DNA of 40,157 nt from Candidatus Zixiibacteriota bacterium. Lineage in GTDB: Bacteria > Zixibacteria > MSB-5A5 > GN15 > FEB-12. Positions 35,023 to 40,157 of the stretch are shown one piece after another. Each line of letters begins with the position of its first letter. Within the stretch, counting starts at the first letter, position 1. The notes beneath the pieces are model-generated. The model made no database searches and was not told the DNA's origin. It saw only the letters and a program-made list of their open reading frames with translations. Location: assembly GCA_024276275.1 (NCBI GenBank), contig JAJRXM010000025.1:1-40157 (forward strand). The letters run 5' to 3'. The position numbers and the translations under genes are program-made.

Positions 35023-36000
35023 ATGTCATACTATATGAAAAGTTTTGTATTTGCTTCATTATTCTATTTAGGACTGGGTGTAATATTCGGTGTTTTGAAC
35101 GGTGTAGCAGAAATCGGTTATTTTGGTGTTTTTGCCCATACTCATTTTAATCTTTTAGGATTTATGTCGATGATTATTTTTGGTATCGGGTATTTTATAC
35201 TTCCAAGGTTTAACGGTGTTGAGTTGCGGTTCCCTAGTTGGGTTGCTATACATTTTTATGTCGGTAATATCTCTTTGATAGGAATGGTTTCATTTCGCGG
35301 AATGGAAATTAACAGCGGTGATGAAATATATAGGATATTATTTATTATTTTTGCAGCACTACAAGCAATATCTATTTTTATGTTTATCATCAACATCGCT
35401 CTTACCCTTAGTCCTCAAAAAGTCGATACTGTTGCTCCTGAGAAAAAAGAGCCGACTACTCCAAAAGATTCTGCCAAACCGATTGCTTCTAACAAACCGT
35501 CGTTTACAGTAGATGCTTCAACAATGCCGAATATGTCGGTGACACCCGAGACAAAAGTTTCCGATTTGGTCGATATACTACCGTCTTTACAGCAAGTCTT
35601 GATCGACTGCGGACTGTTATCACTTCAAATGCCCGGACATATTGACAAAGTCCGGAAGATGGGAATAACAATCGGCATGGCTGCCGCCAACCACTCTTTG
35701 GACATTGACTCAATGATATTAAAACTGGAAACTGAATTACAGAAAAACGGATTTTCAACAAACCCGGATTTTGACCAGATGACTAATACGATAGCCGATG
35801 TTTCACAGCTGGATACAAATACTTTAATCGGTGAAGTAATCTCAAATTATCCAAAATCAACCGAAGTCTTCCAGAAGTATTTTGGTGACGGTTGTTTTGA
35901 TTGTCCGGGACAGTCTTATGAATCAATTGATATGGCCTGTCGGATTCATAATGTTGATCCTGAACAATTTTTAAAAGAGATAAAAGAAGCATTGGCTTAA
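35023..36000 (+). CDS. Oxidase-subunit-I-like membrane protein fused to two DUF1858 domains
   Basis: 325 residues. Residues 1-130 form four membrane helices; HTHFNLLGFMSMIIFGIGYF resembles the helix of cbb3-type subunit I or NorB-like small proteins, with two His that may bind haem. A Pro/Lys/Thr linker follows. Then come two DUF1858-type domains: TPETKVSDLVDILPSLQQVL and NTLIGEVISNYPKSTEVFQK, the second with CFDCPGQSYESIDMACRIHN (Cys-x2-Cys), typical of the disulfide/hybrid-cluster-associated domain. The first lacks the Cys pair. Likely a redox sensor or electron-transfer protein. An FNR-type site upstream fits this. AAGGAG precedes ATG 35023. Confidence 0.8.
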   Translation: MSYYMKSFVFASLFYLGLGVIFGVLNGVAEIGYFGVFAHTHFNLLGFMSMIIFGIGYFILPRFNGVELRFPSWVAIHFYVGNISLIGMVSFRGMEINSGDEIYRILFIIFAALQAISIFMFIINIALTLSPQKVDTVAPEKKEPTTPKDSAKPIASNKPSFTVDASTMPNMSVTPETKVSDLVDILPSLQQVLIDCGLLSLQMPGHIDKVRKMGITIGMAAANHSLDIDSMILKLETELQKNGFSTNPDFDQMTNTIADVSQLDTNTLIGEVISNYPKSTEVFQKYFGDGCFDCPGQSYESIDMACRIHNVDPEQFLKEIKEALA

Positions 36001-36014
36001 TATTAATTTATAAC

Positions 36015-36052
36015 AAAAAAAACGGCAGACTGTAAAACAGTTTGCCGTTTTT
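36015..36052 (+). terminator. Bidirectional terminator
   Basis: AAAACGGCAgACTGT / AAA / ACAGTtTGCCGTTTTT: a long stem with one mismatch, flanked by A and T runs. It serves the plus-strand redox gene (stop at 36000) and the minus-strand gene ending at 36073. Confidence 0.92.
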
Positions 36053-36072
36053 CTGTATCTTGTTAAGAAGTG

Positions 36073-36666
36073 CTATGAAAGAGCATCTAATTTCTTTTCA
36101 ATACTTTTCATAGTTTTAGTAAGTTTATCAACTTTTTTCTCAATCTTTTGTAAATCGGTTTCTTTGGCAAGATTAAGTTTTTTGACAACTCCGACTACTT
36201 CCTTTTGAGTCTTGTCGGCACCTTTGGCAATTTTACTTCTAAGCTCCGATGTAGACTTTTCAGCTTTTTCAAGCATTTCCATTATTGCTTTTTTTCTATC
36301 TGATTTGTCTAAATCACCTCTTTTAATCAGATCATCAATAATTTTTTCTGCCTTTGATTTCGTAACTTGAAAGGCACCGATTGAGGCTAAAATTGTGTTT
36401 TTTAATACGGACATAGATTTATCTCCTCCTAAAGAGATTAATTGTTTGAACAAATTTTTAGAATCATTCTCATCTTTCCATGAACTTGATTCAGTCACTA
36501 ATATACGCCCAAGTACTTCAGTAGTTATATCATCTCCGGATGCTGTATCAATGACTTGAACTTCTACACCTTCTTTTACCATAAGACCAAGCTGAACCTG
36601 AGTAATTGTCCTGCTTTTTTCCATATCGTATAATCTTCTGTTTTTGTATCGTTTTATAAGTCTCAT
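36073..36666 (-). CDS. PHA-synthesis-regulator-like protein with coiled-coil tail
   Basis: 197 residues from ATG 36666. The N-terminus MRLIKRYKNRRLYDMEKSRT is the signature of the PhaR/PHB-accumulation regulator DNA-binding domain. After it comes a helical C-terminal half rich in Lys/Glu heptads (KAEKIIDDLIKRGDLDKSDR, LQKIEKKVDKLTKTMKSIEK) similar to phasin or polyhydroxyalkanoate granule proteins. No PHA synthase is in the window. A longer frame from TTG 36699 is rejected because that TTG is part of the -35 box TTGACA of the promoter. Confidence 0.82.
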   Translation of the reverse strand: MRLIKRYKNRRLYDMEKSRTITQVQLGLMVKEGVEVQVIDTASGDDITTEVLGRILVTESSSWKDENDSKNLFKQLISLGGDKSMSVLKNTILASIGAFQVTKSKAEKIIDDLIKRGDLDKSDRKKAIMEMLEKAEKSTSELRSKIAKGADKTQKEVVGVVKKLNLAKETDLQKIEKKVDKLTKTMKSIEKKLDALS

Positions 36667-36671
36667 ACTAC

Positions 36672-36699
36672 AATATAGTGCACCGCACAATTTTGTCAA
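36672..36699 (-). promoter_or_regulatory. Promoter abutting the PHA-regulator ATG (leaderless mRNA)
   Basis: TTGACA (36699-36694), 16-nt spacer, TATATT (36677-36672). The ATG at 36666 is only five bases after the -10 box, so transcription should begin at or next to the start codon. No SD is possible. Confidence 0.65.
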
Positions 36700-36723
36700 T
36701 AAAAAAAACAGCTTTTCAGCTGT
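36700..36723 (-). terminator. Terminator after the response regulator
   Basis: On the minus strand ACAGCT-GAAA-AGCTGT is followed by eight T. It lies 12 nt past the response regulator stop and immediately before the PHA-regulator promoter. Confidence 0.85.
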
Positions 36724-36734
36724 TTCTGATATCT

Positions 36735-37136
36735 TTAAAATTTACCTGTCGACATCAAAACAATGTTCACAATTTCTAAAAGTCGTTCACAGGAGAACGG
36801 TTTTTTAATAAACATATCCCCGCCCGACTTAAATGAACGTCCCATATCATCGGATTTATCTTTACCGGTTAAGAAAATAACAGGGGTATTATAAAACTTT
36901 GGATCTTCTTTTAATGTCTGACAAATCGTATATCCGTCAATACCCGGCATCATAATATCAAGTAAGATAACATCCGGTATATAGGTATGAGCTTTCGGTA
37001 TAGCTTGTTGTGGTGCATTTTCTGTCATAACCTGGAAACCGTGTTCGGTGAGAAAAGTATCAACAATCTCAGTAATTTCCGGTTCATCATCAACGATGAG
37101 TATTTTAGCAGTATTTAAATCGAGTTTATATGACAT
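36735..37136 (-). CDS. Single-domain response regulator (CheY-like)
   Basis: 133 residues, receiver domain only. Acidic pocket LIVDDEPE, phosphoacceptor Asp60 in PDVILLDIMMPGIDG, the Thr of VIFLTGKDK, and the conserved Lys in MFIKKPF are all present. No output domain or adjacent histidine kinase is seen, so it acts by protein contact or in a phosphorelay. A second receiver gene lies 64 nt upstream and is similar in length and layout. It ends just before a terminator. Confidence 0.93.
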   Translation of the reverse strand: MSYKLDLNTAKILIVDDEPEITEIVDTFLTEHGFQVMTENAPQQAIPKAHTYIPDVILLDIMMPGIDGYTICQTLKEDPKFYNTPVIFLTGKDKSDDMGRSFKSGGDMFIKKPFSCERLLEIVNIVLMSTGKF

Positions 37137-37200
37137 GTCAGAATTGATTACTTTCGTGTTATTATCTTTTTTTTAATTATCGACCTAATATATAAAAACC

Positions 37201-37599
37201 TTAATCAATATGAACAGTTTCAAGAATCAATTTAGTTAGGCTTATAAGTTGCTGGTTGGCAAACGGTTTACAAATAAATGAGACTCCGCCTTTTGCAAAG
37301 GCTTTGCCATTATCTTCTCCCTCAGATTGACCTGAGAGAAAAACTATCGGAATTTCAAACAATTCCTGTCTGCTTTTAATCGATTCGGTTGTTTCATACC
37401 CGTCTTGCCCCGGCATAGTAATATCCATAAAAATAAGATTCGGTTTTACTTCCATAGCCATTTTCAGACCATCGACACCGTTATTAGCGATATGGACTTC
37501 ATATCCTTCTTTTGTTAAGATAGTGTCTATTAAACTCGTAATCACCTCATCATCATCAATGATAAGGATAGACTTTTTTATTGTACTATCGGTAGTCAT
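37201..37599 (-). CDS. Single-domain response regulator (CheY-like), second copy
   Basis: 132 residues, receiver domain only: ILIIDDDEV acidic pocket, Asp59 in PNLIFMDITMPGQDG, IVFLSGQSEGED (Ser instead of the more usual Thr, which is allowed) and Lys in FICKPFA. It is related to the next gene in both length and the unusual GKxF(A/K)xGG segment after the switch residue (GKAFAKGGVSF versus GRSFKSGGDMF), which suggests tandem duplication. No kinase lies nearby. Confidence 0.93.
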   Translation of the reverse strand: MTTDSTIKKSILIIDDDEVITSLIDTILTKEGYEVHIANNGVDGLKMAMEVKPNLIFMDITMPGQDGYETTESIKSRQELFEIPIVFLSGQSEGEDNGKAFAKGGVSFICKPFANQQLISLTKLILETVHID

Positions 37600-37666
37600 T
37601 TTAAGTCCCCCGACATTTTCACATAATGTCTCTTTTAATCTTTCTTCTTATTATTAGTATCGGCAT

Positions 37667-37695
37667 TTGACAGTATTCTCTGAGTTGAATATTAA
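37667..37695 (+). promoter_or_regulatory. smpB promoter
   Basis: TTGACA (37667-37672), 17-nt spacer, TATTAA (37690-37695), with a predicted start about 50-70 nt before smpB. It lies in the divergent gap with the response regulators. Confidence 0.6.
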
Positions 37696-37748
37696 CTTTC
37701 TCATAAATAATGATTTAGCACGATTTTACGCTCTTTTTAATTGCGTAA

Positions 37749-38240
37749 ATGCGTGAAAAATCCTATTCTGTCGGTATGAATCAGTCAAAAGGTAATAAAA
37801 TAGTTGTTCGCAATCGTAAAGCGAGATATGATTATGAGATAACCGATACCCTTGAGGTCGGCATCTCTTTGCTCGGAAGTGAAGTAAAATCGCTACGGGA
37901 CGGAAAAGTGAATATTAGCGATGCTTACGCAGAGATTAGTAACGGCGAAGTTTTGTTGAAAAACCTCCATATTTCACCTTATAAGATGTCTTCTGACAAC
38001 AATCATGATCCTTTGCGAGTCAGAAGATTACTTCTACACAAACGTGAAATAAGGAAATTAAAAGCTAAAACTGAACAAAAAGGTATGACCCTGATTCCTC
38101 TTTCGATTTATATAAAAGGAAAATTATTTAAAATTGAACTCTCACTGGCTATCGGACGTAAAAAGTATGATAAACGGGAGGTCATCGCCAAAGCAGATGC
38201 CGCCAAAAAAATTAAATCTGCCCTAAAGAAAGATTATTAA
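37749..38240 (+). CDS. smpB: SsrA-binding protein SmpB
   Basis: Up to 163 residues; ATG 37776 (MNQSKGNKIVVRNRKARYDY) would give the family-typical 154. The barrel core IVVRNRKARYDYEITDTLEV, GSEVKSLRDGKVNISDAYAE and the C-terminal YDKREVIAKADAAKKIKSAL tail identify it. It delivers tmRNA to stalled ribosomes. Neither start has a clear SD. No ssrA gene is seen here. The amidase gene starts six bases after its stop, so they may be co-transcribed. Confidence 0.95.
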   Translation: MREKSYSVGMNQSKGNKIVVRNRKARYDYEITDTLEVGISLLGSEVKSLRDGKVNISDAYAEISNGEVLLKNLHISPYKMSSDNNHDPLRVRRLLLHKREIRKLKAKTEQKGMTLIPLSIYIKGKLFKIELSLAIGRKKYDKREVIAKADAAKKIKSALKKDY

Positions 38241-38246
38241 ATTTAT

Positions 38247-39731
38247 ATGCGTAAATATATTGCTCTTATTTTTTTACTATTCTTAATCCCCACGATTTCA
38301 GAGGCAAAAGATGTCAAACTGCTCATCTCGGGATCTGAAGAAAAAGTTGATTCTTTTAAAGAAAAAGAAATACACTATGTCTCATTTTCTGAGATAGTTG
38401 AACTGGTCGGCGGTACACTCGACTGGAAAATTCTGGGACATTCTATCCAATATCTGGAAGATACAAATAGATTTGAATTTGTTATCGGGTCTCCGTATAT
38501 CAAACGTAATGATTCTCTTTTTAACATGACCTATCCCTCTGTCTATAAAAAAGGAAAACTTTTTTTACCGGCAGAAACTTTTTTACGTTTTTGGGATGAA
38601 GTTATTTTTCAAAAAATCGTATGGGAACCTGAAACCGAAACAATTCGTATTAATTCTGAATACTTTAATGTTACCGATATTTCCTGCACGCAAAAAGCAA
38701 ACGGATTATTACTTGAAATTTTTCTAACCTCTGCATTGGCATATGATATATTTGTTACCGAGGGAAACTGGATAAATATTTCAATACGTGACGGAATGCT
38801 AAACCGTTCACAAATCCAGTCGCGGATGAATTCAAAATATATGTACAAATTGAAAACACATCAGCAGAACACAACCGGACAGGTCTCGCTACGATTAAAA
38901 AGAAAAATAAATAAATGGCATCATGAACTGCAGAATAATCCTCCCCGTATTCAAATTTCTATAGCTGATATAGATTTTGAGATGGATACTATCGACTCCC
39001 AACCGACTATCGGACCTGATAACAAGATTGATGTCATCGTTATTGATGCCGGACACGGCGGCGATGACTATGGAGCTATCGGACAGAAAAATGCTCGTGA
39101 AAAAAATATCTCTTTAGGAATAGCCAAAGAACTTGCAAAACTAATTCGGAAAGATAAACAGTTTAAAGTTATTATGACACGTGACAGAGATAAAACTATA
39201 TCGCTTGAAAAAAGAGCACAAATTGCCAATGAATCTGCCTGCGATTTGTTTATTTCGATCCACGCCAACGCCTCTCCTAAAAAACATGTCCGAGGATGGA
39301 ATGTTTTCTTTTTGGCACAGGCAAAAAATGATTCAGCCCGTTCGGTCGCCCAGTTTGAAAACTCCGCATTTTTAAGAGACAGAGAGCCGGAGAATTCTGC
39401 CGAATCAACACCAATGATTGATTTTAATGACCCTATTTTAGGAATTATTAATGAAATGATTATGACTGAGTTTCAAACCGAGTCGCATGATTTTGCAATC
39501 ATGGTTGACAGAGAATTTCGAAGAGAACTTAAGATACCATCAAGAGGTGTCGACCAGGCAGGTTTTTTTGTATTAAACAAAGTCTATGCACCGTCGGTAC
39601 TTTTGGAAACAGGTTTTATAACAAACAAGAAAGAAGAAAAACTTCTCAAAAGTAAAAAGTATCAAAAACAGGTTGCCAAAGCTGTTTACAAAGCTATTAA
39701 AAGATTTAGATCTAAATATGAAAGTAATTAA
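38247..39731 (+). CDS. N-acetylmuramoyl-L-alanine amidase (Amidase_3)
   Basis: 494 residues: signal peptide (IALIFLLFLIPTISEA), an N-terminal region of about 240 residues with copper-amine-oxidase-like and AMIN-like features (FSEIVELVGGTLDWKI, FLPAETFLRFW), and a C-terminal zinc amidase from about residue 260. Metal and catalytic motifs are VIVIDAGHGGDDYGA (zinc His), Glu of AREKNISLGIAKEL, LFISIHANAS (zinc His) and VLLETGFITN (catalytic Glu). It cuts the amide bond between MurNAc and the stem peptide in the periplasm. It is followed six bases later by murI, another cell-wall gene. Confidence 0.92.
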   Translation: MRKYIALIFLLFLIPTISEAKDVKLLISGSEEKVDSFKEKEIHYVSFSEIVELVGGTLDWKILGHSIQYLEDTNRFEFVIGSPYIKRNDSLFNMTYPSVYKKGKLFLPAETFLRFWDEVIFQKIVWEPETETIRINSEYFNVTDISCTQKANGLLLEIFLTSALAYDIFVTEGNWINISIRDGMLNRSQIQSRMNSKYMYKLKTHQQNTTGQVSLRLKRKINKWHHELQNNPPRIQISIADIDFEMDTIDSQPTIGPDNKIDVIVIDAGHGGDDYGAIGQKNAREKNISLGIAKELAKLIRKDKQFKVIMTRDRDKTISLEKRAQIANESACDLFISIHANASPKKHVRGWNVFFLAQAKNDSARSVAQFENSAFLRDREPENSAESTPMIDFNDPILGIINEMIMTEFQTESHDFAIMVDREFRRELKIPSRGVDQAGFFVLNKVYAPSVLLETGFITNKKEEKLLKSKKYQKQVAKAVYKAIKRFRSKYESN

Positions 39732-39737
39732 TTCGCT

Positions 39738-40157
39738 ATGAATAAAACAGAAATAGACACGAAAAATCCGATAGGCATATTTGATTCCGGAGTCGGCGGA
39801 TTGACTGTTTTAAAAGAGATCCTTGCACTGCTTCCGTTTGAGAATATTGTTTATTTTGGTGATGTCGGACGGACCCCATACGGTGGTCGTTCAAATGATA
39901 TTATAACCCAATTCACAAAACAGGATATAGCCTTTCTTAATGAACAAAACGTAAAGTTCATTATATGTGCCTGCAATACTGCCTCATCGGTTACAATGCC
40001 TGAGATACAAGACAACTACGACATTAAAATTATCGGAGTCATTGAACCGGGAGCAAAAGCTGCTGTTCAAAAAACTACAAACGGCAAGATAGGCATTATA
40101 GGTACAAATGCGACTATCAACTCTAATGCGTATGCAAGTTTTATACATGCTATTGAC
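39738..40157 (+). CDS. murI: Glutamate racemase (5' part, runs off the window)
   Basis: Starts at ATG 39738 and is open to the window end (140 codons). IGIFDSGVGGLTVLKEI, VYFGDVGRTPYGGRS and IICACNTASS (first catalytic Cys) identify MurI, which makes D-glutamate for peptidoglycan. The second catalytic Cys lies beyond the window. Adjacent to the amidase gene, consistent with a cell-wall group. Confidence 0.94.
   Translation, partial: MNKTEIDTKNPIGIFDSGVGGLTVLKEILALLPFENIVYFGDVGRTPYGGRSNDIITQFTKQDIAFLNEQNVKFIICACNTASSVTMPEIQDNYDIKIIGVIEPGAKAAVQKTTNGKIGIIGTNATINSNAYASFIHAID

Overview
The window is AT-rich bacterial DNA with dense, same-strand gene blocks. A complete Tol-Pal envelope operon, lipoproteins and a periplasmic amidase point to a Gram-negative (diderm) cell. 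The mix of ADP-forming acyl-CoA synthetase, PPDK, a rubrerythrin/rubredoxin/peroxiredoxin block, an FNR-like site and DUF1858 domains suggests an anaerobe or microaerophile. The DUF6754 and GlmL/MutL-like families suggest an uncultured lineage such as a Zixibacteria-like or other FCB/Chloroflexi-adjacent group. That placement is inference, not something the sequence proves.

Layout. 1-3.7 kb (minus): a GluRS fused to a membrane domain, then a peroxide-defence series of ferritin-like protein, 38-aa rubredoxin, thiol peroxiredoxin and a peroxiredoxin whose peroxidatic residue is encoded by in-frame TGA, followed by a SECIS-like hairpin. 3.8-9.0 kb (minus): ADP-forming acyl-CoA synthetase and PPDK. 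9.2-9.6 kb: a small basic protein. 9.95-17.7 kb (minus): two paralogous four-gene membrane cassettes built around DUF6754 proteins. 18.2-21.9 kb (plus, divergent): a GlmL/MutL-like actin-fold ATPase split into two genes, a membrane-anchored periplasmic protein and a barrel/KOW-like protein. Together these two blocks look like one uncharacterised envelope system.

22.0-25.6 kb is an AT-rich accessory island bracketed by inverted copies of a palindromic repeat. It has its own promoter and encodes an unknown protein, a ParA-like ATPase, a RelA/SpoT-type synthetase and another unknown protein. The first three each carry one frameshift. 25.6-26.8 kb holds a protein of a common unknown family and a 267-bp tandem repeat. 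26.8-27.3 kb has two paralogous small lipoproteins.

27.5-32.9 kb (plus) is tolQ-tolR-tolA/tonB-like-tolB-pal-cpoB plus an unknown gene; tolR and the last gene each contain one in-frame TAA. Then come ligA, a four-helix oxidase-subunit-I-like/DUF1858 fusion behind an FNR-type site, a PHA-regulator-like protein and two single-domain response regulators (minus), then smpB, a periplasmic amidase and the start of murI (plus). Several lesions (one frameshift at the PPDK N-terminus, three in the island, two in-frame TAA) could be real decay, recoding or consensus errors. Raw reads would decide.
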